This document shows positions 1 to 8,159 of a stretch of 32,715 nucleotides of DNA, in pieces. The DNA is from Pirellulaceae bacterium (GTDB lineage Bacteria > Planctomycetota > Planctomycetia > Pirellulales > Pirellulaceae). The notes beneath the pieces were generated by a model that ran no database searches, was not told where the DNA came from, and worked only from the letters and a program-made list of their open reading frames with translations. Each line of letters begins with the position of its first letter. Position 1 is the stretch's first letter. The stretch spans positions 1-32,715 of the forward strand of contig JASMLW010000325.1 in NCBI GenBank assembly GCA_030748485.1, given 5' to 3'. The translations under genes were made by a program, and so were the position numbers.

Positions 1-66
1 AGCATTGTTCGACCGCGGGCGGCGGGCGAGCGGTTCAAGAACGCGGTGGACTGGGCCTCCTACTGA
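1..66 (+). CDS. C-terminal tail of a protein cut by the left edge
   Basis: Frame 1 is open from the first base to a TGA at 64-66 and would encode 21 residues ending in FKNAVDWASY. The composition looks like a normal protein terminus, and the next gene starts about 100 bases later on the same strand. The piece is too short to assign to a family. It could also be a chance open stretch, so the call is tentative. Confidence 0.4.
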   Translation, partial: SIVRPRAAGERFKNAVDWASY

Positions 67-163
67 GGTGAGTTCACCATCTTTGAGTCAATCACCCCGT
101 TGCGCGCCGACCGGGCGGCTCGCGTCGGTATTCACTCCAGAAGCCCGGCAGGAGTTTAGGATC

Positions 164-445
164 ATGCGCAAGATCGTTATTGGAGGGCTGCTGTGCGTAG
201 CCGCATTGGTTGCGGCCATGTGTCCGCAGGAGGCGTTGGCCCGCAGGATTCGCGTTCGCTCGCCAGGCGGCGGCAAGTACACGTACTACGGCCCGGGTGG
301 GCGTTCCGCCGCTCGCGCCGCAGCTCGACGCTACTACGCGCCCGTGCGGCGCGAGTTGCCCGTGCAGGAAGCCGATTCGTCACAACAGAGTCTGACGAAC
401 GTCCCCACCTTTCGCGCTCAACAAGCGAAAGACGGTGGCGAATAG
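164..445 (+). CDS. small secreted basic protein, function unknown
   Basis: This 93-residue protein opens with a clear signal peptide: MRKIV, a hydrophobic core to about residue 21, then a likely cleavage after ALA at residue 26. The mature part is short and Arg/Gly/Tyr-rich (GGGKYTYYGPGG, then an Ala-Arg run near residues 33-55) with a polar tail. No catalytic motif is visible and I do not recognise the family. The ATG at 164 is chosen over an in-frame upstream ATG at 5 because AGGAG lies at 150-154 and the signal peptide begins here; the extra 53 upstream residues look non-coding. A strong terminator at 471-509 suggests a monocistronic unit or the end of one. It may be a small periplasmic or cell-envelope protein, but that is inference. 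Confidence 0.72.
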   Translation: MRKIVIGGLLCVAALVAAMCPQEALARRIRVRSPGGGKYTYYGPGGRSAARAAARRYYAPVRRELPVQEADSSQQSLTNVPTFRAQQAKDGGE

Positions 446-470
446 TCGCCGCTCGACGTGATACCCAATG

Positions 471-509
471 AACGACCCCCGCGTTACACTCCGCAGGGGT
501 CGTTTTTTT
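471..509 (+). terminator. intrinsic (rho-independent) terminator
   Basis: A perfect 9-bp stem pairs AACGACCCC (471-479) with GGGGTCGTT (496-504). An inner GCG/CGC stem (481-483 with 492-494) lies inside it, and a run of seven T follows at 503-509. It lies 25 bases after the stop of the small secreted protein and is oriented to end its transcript. Confidence 0.9.
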
Positions 510-573
510 GCGCGCTGTGTCCCGGTGGGTAGAGGTCGATCGATGGGCAAGAGCGATTGTTCACCAGCCGCTG

Positions 574-2778
574 CTATACCGCGACCAGTTCCCCTTCTTC
601 TTCAGCGGGGGATTCCTCCGGGTGTTGCCGGTCGTCCGCCGCAGGCTGGTCACTGCGCTGCGAAGCTGATGGAGCGCACCAGAGTGCGATTGCATAGAGC
701 GCACCGACCAGCAGCAAGAGCGCCTTGATACCAAAAATGAAGGTCAGCGACTGCAGCATCCCACCGGCGATCGAGCCCAGCAGGTTCGCGCCCAGCGCGC
801 GATGCTTCGACTCGGCCAGCTTGAATGAACGAGCGAAGATGATCCCGCTAAACAACAGCGGAATCGTCGTCAAACCGCCGACTAGCAGCGCCTTGGCGGG
901 ATAGGGGAGAAACGCGAAACTCGACAGGTCGATGTAATAGAGGACCAGGCAACTAGACACCAGGCAGCCTCCCACCCAAGCCAGGGGCAAGCGCGGAAAA
1001 CGACTCGCCACGAGGTTGGCCAGCAGAATCATGCACAAAATGCCGGAGATCACCACCGCGTTGACCTGCCATGTGTTGCCCAGGACAACGGACGCCTTGC
1101 TGATGTTCTGCACTTCCAAGAGTAGGAACGCTGCGCCCAACAGGGCGAAGTGCCATTCTGAACGGCGCCACCCGCCGATCATCACTTCGTCGCCGATGCG
1201 ATACTTGGCGTAGAAGAGCAGCGCGACGATCAAAGCTCCCAACAGGAAGTACAATGACGGGATCTTCGGCGACTCGAGATACAGATAGGGCCAGTCGTCC
1301 GTTGCAATCGCGGTTGTCCCGGCAATCACGACGGGGCTGGCCTGCTGCCATTGCCTGATCAAAGTTTGAATTCGCGGATTCTCAGCCAAACAAGCGTCCA
1401 CTCTCTTCAGGTCGCCGGCGACAAACATGACGCCGCCCCAACCCGTCGGATTTGTCGGAATGCGAAACGCCAGGGGACGTTCCCCAAACTCGTCTTCCAA
1501 GCAGCTTCCGATGCGGTCTGCGATGAAAGGCTTCAAGGCCTCGAAGCTGAGCACCATAACGCCGCCATCTTTGAGCAGCGATTTCGTTCGACGGATACTC
1601 TCTCGGGTATAGACGTAATGGTCGAGTCGAGCATTGGTCATTGCCGTGGTCGTATGCGAATCCAGCAGACCAAACACAATCAGGTCGTACCGTTCGGCGG
1701 TGGTGGCGAAGAATGATCTCGCGTCATCGTTGACGACCCGGACCTTTGGCGAATCGTAGGGATGCTCGGGGTGGTGGCGTCGTCCCATTTCAATGATCGC
1801 CGGGTCAATCTCTACGGCGGTGACTTGATCTGCGCCGCCCCGCAACGCCCCGGCGACATCGTTACCGGATCCGGCTCCGACCATCAGCACGTTCGACGGC
1901 TGGGGGTGCAGCAGCAGGGGAATGTCGTATTGGCTGGCGCCCAGCAACTCCTTGGGGATCGCCGGGTTCTGCGCAGCGCGTTCCGGATCCAGGTCGATGA
2001 TTCCCTGGTACTCGGCGTTGTTGACCTTGATCAGTTGCTTGCCGGCCCAAACCGAATGACTGGGGATCTGGTCGGTCATTTCCAGTTTTTGATAGGGCGA
2101 CCACGCCAATTCCTGAACCGGCTGGCTCTTGTCCCCAATCCAAACCACACCAACCAAAGCGACGAGCAACGCCACTTCCAGTTTTCGATTCGAACTCGAT
2201 CCCAGAAAGCAGGCCGCCATCACAGCCGCTGAGGCGACCCACACAATCGGAGGAAACCAATAGCTGCTCAACAGAACAAAAAGGCAGATGCCCACCAAGC
2301 TGCCGAGCACATTGATGGAGTAGGCCTGAATCACATTGTCGTGGCTGTCGATCGCCCGGCCAAGGATGCGCCCAATGGGGACGAACACCTCCCACAACAA
2401 CGCCATCAGGCTCAACGTCAGGGCCAACCCGAGACTGACTCGATAGATTGTCGTCCAAACTCCCGCGTTCAAAGCGCTCTCCCAAATCAGAAGGTCGCTC
2501 ATCACGCTGAGAAGATTCGTGATCTTGGCCGCCACGTAGCGAGTCTGAGGAATCGACAGGATGGCCGTCAGGGCCAGCAGCGGGATTAAGATCTGTCGCA
2601 GGCTGGCCTGTTTCCGGCAGGTGAAACAACCGATCCCAAGTCCCAGGAAGCAGACGATCAAGACGGTGTTTTGGAGATAGGCGAAGATCCGGATTTCCGT
2701 GCCAATCCACCGAATCAGCATCAACTCGAGGAACAACCCCAGCGCGCTGATCATGAATATTTTGGCCGCATTTGGCAT
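574..2778 (-). CDS. polytopic membrane protein with spermidine-synthase-like (class I SAM fold) domain
   Basis: This 734-residue protein has three parts. An N-terminal block of about six or seven membrane segments covers roughly residues 5-215. A soluble nucleotide-binding domain resembling spermidine synthase covers about 245-480. A second membrane block of about six segments runs to the C-terminus, and the last residues are acidic and charged. In the soluble domain GAGSGND (about 301-307) is the SAM/dcSAM glycine loop, EID (323-325) ends the second strand and DDAR (351-354) follows. Membrane-embedded spermidine synthase-like proteins are a known bacterial family, mostly of unproven substrate. 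The ATG at 2778 is preferred because GAGGA lies about nine bases upstream and the first membrane helix begins at once; an in-frame ATG at 2913 would add 45 unlikely residues. No polyamine gene is adjacent, so polyamine synthesis itself is not supported. Confidence 0.85.
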   Translation of the reverse strand: MPNAAKIFMISALGLFLELMLIRWIGTEIRIFAYLQNTVLIVCFLGLGIGCFTCRKQASLRQILIPLLALTAILSIPQTRYVAAKITNLLSVMSDLLIWESALNAGVWTTIYRVSLGLALTLSLMALLWEVFVPIGRILGRAIDSHDNVIQAYSINVLGSLVGICLFVLLSSYWFPPIVWVASAAVMAACFLGSSSNRKLEVALLVALVGVVWIGDKSQPVQELAWSPYQKLEMTDQIPSHSVWAGKQLIKVNNAEYQGIIDLDPERAAQNPAIPKELLGASQYDIPLLLHPQPSNVLMVGAGSGNDVAGALRGGADQVTAVEIDPAIIEMGRRHHPEHPYDSPKVRVVNDDARSFFATTAERYDLIVFGLLDSHTTTAMTNARLDHYVYTRESIRRTKSLLKDGGVMVLSFEALKPFIADRIGSCLEDEFGERPLAFRIPTNPTGWGGVMFVAGDLKRVDACLAENPRIQTLIRQWQQASPVVIAGTTAIATDDWPYLYLESPKIPSLYFLLGALIVALLFYAKYRIGDEVMIGGWRRSEWHFALLGAAFLLLEVQNISKASVVLGNTWQVNAVVISGILCMILLANLVASRFPRLPLAWVGGCLVSSCLVLYYIDLSSFAFLPYPAKALLVGGLTTIPLLFSGIIFARSFKLAESKHRALGANLLGSIAGGMLQSLTFIFGIKALLLLVGALYAIALWCAPSASQRSDQPAADDRQHPEESPAEEEGELVAV

Positions 2779-3033
2779 TGGTCTCAGTCCTCGGGAAACA
2801 ACTTGGATCAGCATAGATTGCGAGTTCAAGGATAGGTCGAAACCACCGCTCCGGTCGCCAAGCGGCACAAGATGACTTTCCGGTTCGCCCGCCGCCGCCG
2901 GTACGTTCGCCACAATCCTGCGATGCGGTTAAACTTCGCGTCAATTGTGGCGTTCGGGATGCGAGGCTTCTCGCGACCGATTCCAGCGACCAACGAGAGC
3001 GGACGAACGAGGACTGAACGGCGCGCTTTGTAG

Positions 3034-3053
3034 CTACGTTCGCCAGAACGTGG
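3034..3053. repeat. short inverted repeat
   Basis: CTACGTTC (3034-3041) and GAACGTGG (3046-3053) form an 8-bp stem with one G-T pair around the loop GCCA. No T run follows, so it is not a typical terminator. It may be one copy of a dispersed intergenic palindrome. Confidence 0.45.
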
Positions 3054-3168
3054 AGGCGGTTCGTTTGATCGCAGATCACCCGCGATGTCCCACCGTCTCA
3101 AGATCATCCACAATCCTCCACTGCCACTTGCGGGTCACCCTCAAGACGCTGCCGCTGGCGCCCGTCTG

Positions 3169-3191
3169 GCCGGCATTTCAACAATGCCGGC
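3169..3191. repeat. perfect 9-bp inverted repeat
   Basis: GCCGGCATT (3169-3177) is exactly complementary to AATGCCGGC (3183-3191), with a 5-base loop. It lies 109 bases upstream of the isochorismatase-family start. No T tract follows on either strand. It could be an operator or an mRNA leader hairpin; the function is unknown. Confidence 0.5.
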
Positions 3192-3299
3192 AATCGAAAT
3201 AGCTACCACCCGCGTCGCCTCAGCAGTTATCTTGGGCGACAGGCGACTCGTCGAGTGAGCACCGCCGCCGCAATAAACTTGCAAGAAAAGGGACGACCA

Positions 3300-4229
3300 A
3301 TGAACCGCATTCCGTCGTTGACTCGCCGCGAACTACTCGTCGCCGCCTCGGGAGCAGCTGTGGGGCTCACTGTTTCATCCACCTTCGCCGCGGATGAGAA
3401 GTCCAGCAGAACAATTCCCGCAGTCCCCGGGAAACTGGCGATCGACTGGCGGCGGCGGGAGAAGGATGGCGACGGCTATCGAGTGATTGAGGAGGTGGTC
3501 GAGTGGAACGCGTCGGAAACGGCCATCATCATCTGCGACATGTGGGCCGATCACCCTTGCAAGCTGGCGGCGATGCGAGCCGCGCGGATGGCTCCGCGGA
3601 TGAACGAAGTCATCTCCCTGGCGCGCGACCACGGCGTCGCCATCATTCACGCGCCCAGCAGCGGCGTGAAGCACTACGAAGACACTCCGTATCGCGCGCG
3701 GATGAAGCAGGCCGCCAAGTCGGTCCCGCCCGTGCCGATTCAATCGTGGTGCTATCTGAATCGCGAGCACGAGGGACCGTGGCCGATCGTCGATGATGTG
3801 GCGCGGGGCAAAGCGAAGGTCACCGGCTGCGACGATCCGAACCCGCGACCTCACAAGGCGACCGATCGCCACCAGCACCCGGCCATCGAGATCATCGGTT
3901 ACGACGGCGTCAGCGACAAGGGCCAGGAGATCTACAACTTTCTCGAGCAAGAGGGCCGCGACAACGTCGTCCTGATGGGAGTGCACACCAACATGTGCGT
4001 GCTCGGCCGTCCCTTTGGCATCCGCCAGCAGAAGTACTTGGGCAAGCACGTCGTTCTCTGCCGCGATCTGACCGACGCACTTTACGATCCGCGCGACAAG
4101 CCCCATGTCAGCCACGCTCGCGGCTTGGAGTTGGTCGTCGAACACATCGAGAAGTACTGGTGCCCCTCGATTCTCGGCGCGAGTCTAACTCGCGTGATTG
4201 GCGGAACGGCCGGGCCGCGGGGCGCGTAG
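3300..4229 (+). CDS. Tat-exported isochorismatase-family cysteine hydrolase
   Basis: This 309-residue protein carries an N-terminal twin-arginine signal (TRRELLVAASG, then a hydrophobic stretch ending TFAAD near residue 32), so it should act outside the cytoplasm. The core matches the isochorismatase/nicotinamidase fold. AIIICDMW ends strand one with the catalytic-type Asp80, and MGVHTNMCVLGR carries the nucleophile-type Cys233. The family's third residue, a Lys about 40 positions before the Cys, is not obvious: the equivalent segment reads EIIGYDGVSD, with Lys only at 187 and 207. The substrate is therefore open, although amide or imide hydrolysis is typical of the family. The ATG at 3300 is chosen for its Tat signal and the upstream GGGA; an in-frame GTG at 3255 is the alternative. 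Its TAG directly abuts the stop of the convergent DUF1501 gene with no intervening base. Confidence 0.88.
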   Translation: MNRIPSLTRRELLVAASGAAVGLTVSSTFAADEKSSRTIPAVPGKLAIDWRRREKDGDGYRVIEEVVEWNASETAIIICDMWADHPCKLAAMRAARMAPRMNEVISLARDHGVAIIHAPSSGVKHYEDTPYRARMKQAAKSVPPVPIQSWCYLNREHEGPWPIVDDVARGKAKVTGCDDPNPRPHKATDRHQHPAIEIIGYDGVSDKGQEIYNFLEQEGRDNVVLMGVHTNMCVLGRPFGIRQQKYLGKHVVLCRDLTDALYDPRDKPHVSHARGLELVVEHIEKYWCPSILGASLTRVIGGTAGPRGA

Positions 4230-5615
4230 TCAACCGTTGATCAGTTTTTGATTGAACGAACCTTCGTTGATCGTCGGCCGTTCCAGTCGACCCGACACGT
4301 TGTAGCTGAGTTGCATGTTGTCGATGCCGAGCAGCCAGAGAATCGACGCGTGGATGTCGCGGACGTGCATCTTGTCCTCGACGGCGTAGAGGCCGAGATC
4401 ATCGGTCGACCCGATCGTCTGGCCGCCTTTCACACCGCCGCCGGCCATCCAGATGGAGAATCCCGTCGGATTGTGATCTCGCCCGTCGCCTTTTTCACTC
4501 ATCGGCGTCCTGCCAAACTCACCTCCCCACACCACCAGCGTTTCGTCGAGCAGGCCGCGTTGCTTGAGGTCTTTGAGCAGGCCGGCGACGGGACGATCCA
4601 TCGACTTGCACAGCCGCGAGTGGTTCGCCTCGATCTTTGTGTGTGAATCCCACTTACTTCCCGTGCCGCTGTAAAGTTGCACGAAGCGGACGCCACGCTC
4701 GACCAATCGCCGCGCGAGCAGGCAGTTGCGGCCGAATGTCTCCGTCTCTTTCTGATCCATGCCATAGAGCTGTTTTGTGATAGCCGATTCGTTGGCCAGG
4801 TCGACGGCGGCGGGCGCGTCGGCTTGCATGCGAAACGCCAATTCGTAACTGCGAATGCGGGCGTCGAGTTCACTCTGTTGAGGGCGCGTCGCGGCGTACT
4901 GTTGGTTGAACGCTTGCAAAAGCTCGAGCTTGCGGCTTTGCCGCTGCGATTCGACTCCGTCGGGCGGATTCAGATTCGCAATCGGCTCGTCGCTCGCGCC
5001 ATTGATGCGAACGCCCTGGTGCGACGCCGGCATGAAACCGCTGCCCCAATTGCGGGGGCCGTTGACTGGACGCCCCGTGCTGTCGCACATCACGACGAAC
5101 GAGGGGAGGTTTTCGTTCGCCGTTCCCAACCCGTAGTGAATCCAGGAGCCCAGCGACGGGCGCCCGGCGACGTTGATGCACGTGTTCATCTGGCAGACGC
5201 CGCCGGCGTGATTGATTCCGTTGGTCCAACACGAACGGATCACGGCGATGTCGTCGGCGCATTCGGCGATGTGCGGAATCCATTCCGACGCCCAGAGTCC
5301 GCTCTGCCCGTGCCGCTTCCAGGTTCGCGGCGCTTTGAGCAGCGGCGCGCCTCGTTCACCCATCGCCGTAATCGGCTCTTGAAAACTCGCCGGCAGCGGT
5401 TGTCCGGACAGTTCGTTGAGCAGCGGTTTCGGGTCGACCAGATCCAGATGACTGGGGCCACCCTCCATAAACAACCAGATGACGCTCTTCGCCCGCGGCG
5501 GATGATGCAAATCCGCATTGGCTTCGCGTTGAGACAGCCAGCTCAGAGCGAGAGATCCCAGACCGACACCGCCGGCTCGCAGGAATTCTCGTCGATCGGG
5601 GGAACGGGTTGTCAC
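4230..5615 (-). CDS. DUF1501 protein, Tat-exported
   Basis: This 461-residue protein starts with a twin-arginine signal (SPDRREFLRAGG and a hydrophobic run). Next come the marks of the DUF1501 family, an alkaline-phosphatase/sulfatase-superfamily relative very abundant in Planctomycetota. These are FMEGGPSHLDLVDPKP near residue 50, GRNCLLARRLVERGVRFVQL in the middle, and VVWGGEFGRTPM followed by GRDHNP near residue 370. Biochemical function is not established for the family. The GTG at 5615 is chosen because it puts the Tat motif at the N-terminus and lies 23 bases after the stop of the PSD1/DUF1549 gene; a frame extension to 5783 would overlap that gene. The arrangement is the standard two-gene planctomycete unit and the two proteins probably work together outside the cytoplasm. 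Confidence 0.9.
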   Translation of the reverse strand: MTTRSPDRREFLRAGGVGLGSLALSWLSQREANADLHHPPRAKSVIWLFMEGGPSHLDLVDPKPLLNELSGQPLPASFQEPITAMGERGAPLLKAPRTWKRHGQSGLWASEWIPHIAECADDIAVIRSCWTNGINHAGGVCQMNTCINVAGRPSLGSWIHYGLGTANENLPSFVVMCDSTGRPVNGPRNWGSGFMPASHQGVRINGASDEPIANLNPPDGVESQRQSRKLELLQAFNQQYAATRPQQSELDARIRSYELAFRMQADAPAAVDLANESAITKQLYGMDQKETETFGRNCLLARRLVERGVRFVQLYSGTGSKWDSHTKIEANHSRLCKSMDRPVAGLLKDLKQRGLLDETLVVWGGEFGRTPMSEKGDGRDHNPTGFSIWMAGGGVKGGQTIGSTDDLGLYAVEDKMHVRDIHASILWLLGIDNMQLSYNVSGRLERPTINEGSFNQKLING

Positions 5616-5638
5616 GCGCAGATCTTTCTGGTGGGGTG

Positions 5639-8074
5639 TCAATCGATGTAGAGGAACTCGTTGGAGTTGAACAGGACGTGGCAAAAGTCGGCCAGTCGAT
5701 CGGGGGCGGGAATCGTTTGGTCGGTGGAGGCCAGGAAGGCGAGCGATTGCTTCAGTTCTCGGTCGGTCGGCGGCCGTCCCCAACAGGCGACAACGGCTGA
5801 CCGAACGATTTCCGCGGCTGTCGCCGGACTGGAACTCAACAGTCGAGCGGCCATTTTCTCCGACCGCCCGACGGCGTAGTCGCCGTTGATCAGCAGTAAC
5901 GATTGTGTGGGTGTTGTCGTGGTGCCGCGAGTGGCGACGCTCTTCAGTCCCGGGGCGGCGTCGAAGGCGTGCAGAAACGTCTCCGTCTTGTTGCGAAAAC
6001 GTTTGACGTAGATCGCTCGACGCGGCGTCTTTTCGTCGACGCTGGGTCCGCCGACTTGGCTTTGCAACTCGCCGCTCAATTGCAGCAGCGAGTCGCGGAT
6101 TTCTTCGGCTCGCAGCCGCCGAACCGGAGCTCGCCAGAGCAGCGATTCGCTCGGGTCCTTTTGCTCATACTGCTCAGCTTGAGGATGATCGGACGTTTGC
6201 CGCCAGGTCTTGGAGAGCAAAATTCGCCGGTGAAGTTGCTTCATGCTCCATCCGTCTCGGACGAACGTGACGGCGAGCCAATCGAGCAGAGCGGGGTGCG
6301 TCGGCAGTGTGCCCTGTTGCCCCAGGTCATTGGGAGTCTGCGCGATGCCGCGACCGAAGTGCTGTTGCCAGATGCGATTGACGATGGCCCGCGTCGTCAG
6401 CGGATTATTTGGGTTTCCGATCCAGCCGGCCAGGTCGGTGCGCCGCAGGACGCCTTCAGCGCCTGCTTTGTCGCTTGAACTCTTGGCGTCAGACAAAACC
6501 GCCGGGAACCCGGGCCGCATCACATCGTCGGGGCCGTCGGGGATGTGCGTCGGCGCCGCCGCGCCTGAGAAGGCCGCTGCCGTCATCAACGGAGGCAGAG
6601 GTTTCGGCTTCAACTTGTCGAACTCGGCCAGTTCTTTTTGGAGCGCGTCGAGCTTCGCCTTGTCTTCTTTCTTGATGCTCTTCAGCGGGCCCCCGCCTTC
6701 CTCTAAAAACTGACGCGAGATCAGATAAGCCATCTGCTGTTCCCACGAATCTCGTTGCTCTTCGGGCTTGTTGAAGCAGGCCTGAATGTCGAGCGGGAAC
6801 TTGCCGACGGTCAGCTTCCATTTGGCGTCGTAGTAAGGCTTCTTGAGTTCTTCGATTCGCCGGCGGACGTCCGACGTCGCTTTCTCCCACGCCGCCAGAG
6901 CTTGCTCGTATTCAGCTCGTTGATCGTCTGTTGCGGCGACCAGATCGTCTCGCCAAACGACCGGGTCGAAGAACGCCCGCAGTTGAAAGTAGTCGGATCG
7001 AGTGAACGGGTCGAACTTGTGGTCGTGACATCGAGCGCAAGAGACGCTGACACCGAGAAACACGTCGGCGGCGACATCGGTCATCTCGTTCATGATGTCG
7101 TTCCAATGGCCGCGGGCGTCGCGCTGGTTGTACTCGTAGATCCCGAGCCGCAGGAATCCGACGGCGGTGAGCCCCACCGGGTCGTTGCCCGGGAGTTCGT
7201 CGCCGGCTAACTGCTCGAGAGCGAATTGCGGGTACGGCTTGTCCGAATTGAAGGCCTCCACCACAAAGTCTCGATAGCGCCAAATGTGTGGTCGGTAGGC
7301 GTCGGCGTTCCAGCCGTCGGATTCGGTGTAGCGAACGAGGTCGAGCCAGAATCGCGCCCAGTGTTCGCCGTAACGTGGATCCTCCAACAGTCGATTCACG
7401 AGTCGGGGCCAGGCGTCGGGCGATTCGTCCGCCACGAAGTCGGCTATCTCCCGCGGCGTCGGCGGCGCCCCGATCACGTCGTAGTAGAGTCGGCGGATCA
7501 GTGTTCTCTTGGCGGCGAGCGGCGCGGGCCGCATCTGCTTCTGCGCCAGTTGGGCGAAGACGAAGCGGTCCAGTTCGTTGGCCGACCAGTTGTCGTCGGC
7601 GTGGCGAGGCGGTTGAGGGTCTTTGGGAAGTGGTTGAAACGCCCACCACGAGCGATCGGCTGCAGTGACCCCGGCGGACGCTTCCCGAACTCGGTCGTCC
7701 GCCGGCCACGCCGCGCCCGATTGGACCCAGCGTTCGAAGGCCCGCACCGACTTATCGGCGAGCCGGGCTTTGGGAGGCATCTCAAGATCCTCGTAACGAA
7801 GAGCTTCGAGCAGCAAGCTGTCGTCGGGCTTGCCGGGCACAACAGCCGGTCCGCTTGCGCCTCCCTTCAACAGCCCCGCGCGCGAGTCCAGACGAAGCTC
7901 CCCCTCTTGCTTCTTTGCGCCGTGGCACTTGACACAAGTTGTTGCGAGGATCGGACGAATCTCCTTCTCGAACAACACAAGATCCGCCGTTGGAGGATCC
8001 GCCTGCGCAACGCGAGCGCCACATACGACCGTGGAGGCGATGGCGCAGCACGCGACAATGAGGCGAGTGTTCAT
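5639..8074 (-). CDS. exported PSD1 cytochrome c / DUF1549 / DUF1553 protein
   Basis: This 811-residue protein has a signal peptide (MNTRLIVACC to about AQA, residue 25). The planctomycete cytochrome c domain (PSD1) covers roughly residues 35-125, with heme motif CVKCH at 47-51 and a possible axial Met in EMPPKARL at 99. DUF1549 covers about 165-370 and contains a second CxxCH (CARCH, 346-350) followed by DHKFDPFT. DUF1553 occupies the C-terminal part from about 560, with NRIWQQHFGRGI and TPNDLG typical of the family. It is a predicted exported heme protein of unknown reaction. The ATG at 8074 is chosen for the signal peptide; a longer frame to 8188 would run into the upstream gene. It precedes the DUF1501 gene by 23 bases and lies 85 bases after the reductase gene, so all three may be one transcript. 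Confidence 0.92.
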   Translation of the reverse strand: MNTRLIVACCAIASTVVCGARVAQADPPTADLVLFEKEIRPILATTCVKCHGAKKQEGELRLDSRAGLLKGGASGPAVVPGKPDDSLLLEALRYEDLEMPPKARLADKSVRAFERWVQSGAAWPADDRVREASAGVTAADRSWWAFQPLPKDPQPPRHADDNWSANELDRFVFAQLAQKQMRPAPLAAKRTLIRRLYYDVIGAPPTPREIADFVADESPDAWPRLVNRLLEDPRYGEHWARFWLDLVRYTESDGWNADAYRPHIWRYRDFVVEAFNSDKPYPQFALEQLAGDELPGNDPVGLTAVGFLRLGIYEYNQRDARGHWNDIMNEMTDVAADVFLGVSVSCARCHDHKFDPFTRSDYFQLRAFFDPVVWRDDLVAATDDQRAEYEQALAAWEKATSDVRRRIEELKKPYYDAKWKLTVGKFPLDIQACFNKPEEQRDSWEQQMAYLISRQFLEEGGGPLKSIKKEDKAKLDALQKELAEFDKLKPKPLPPLMTAAAFSGAAAPTHIPDGPDDVMRPGFPAVLSDAKSSSDKAGAEGVLRRTDLAGWIGNPNNPLTTRAIVNRIWQQHFGRGIAQTPNDLGQQGTLPTHPALLDWLAVTFVRDGWSMKQLHRRILLSKTWRQTSDHPQAEQYEQKDPSESLLWRAPVRRLRAEEIRDSLLQLSGELQSQVGGPSVDEKTPRRAIYVKRFRNKTETFLHAFDAAPGLKSVATRGTTTTPTQSLLLINGDYAVGRSEKMAARLLSSSPATAAEIVRSAVVACWGRPPTDRELKQSLAFLASTDQTIPAPDRLADFCHVLFNSNEFLYID

Positions 8075-8159
8075 GACGGGAAGTGATGGAGGCGGGCGTG
8101 AATGAGGAACATCAATTTTCCACCGAACGGTTCTCCAACGCAAGGCGCTTCGGCGGCGG

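Larger units (their letters stand above)
2779..3299. other. gene-free stretch between divergent genes
   Basis: These 521 bases separate the divergent membrane protein and isochorismatase-family genes. The open frames inside are short, Arg-rich and lack ribosome-binding sites, so I call no gene. Two perfect or near-perfect hairpins are visible (3034-3053 and 3169-3191). Promoters for both flanking genes must lie here, but I cannot place a convincing -35/-10 pair. Confidence 0.6.

Noticed and set aside
1862..3079. 405-residue minus-strand frame overlapping the membrane protein
   Set aside because: It is out of frame with the gene that has membrane helices and the SAM-like motif; its composition is Arg/Gly/Ser-rich and random.
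2826..3113. possible 95-residue minus-strand gene in the gene-free stretch
   Set aside because: It is Arg-rich with no signal, no motif and no ribosome-binding site, and it overlaps the inverted repeat at 3034-3053.
4677..5651. 324-residue plus-strand frame over the DUF1501 gene
   Set aside because: It is antisense to a gene with intact Tat and GGEFGRTP motifs and has no motif of its own.
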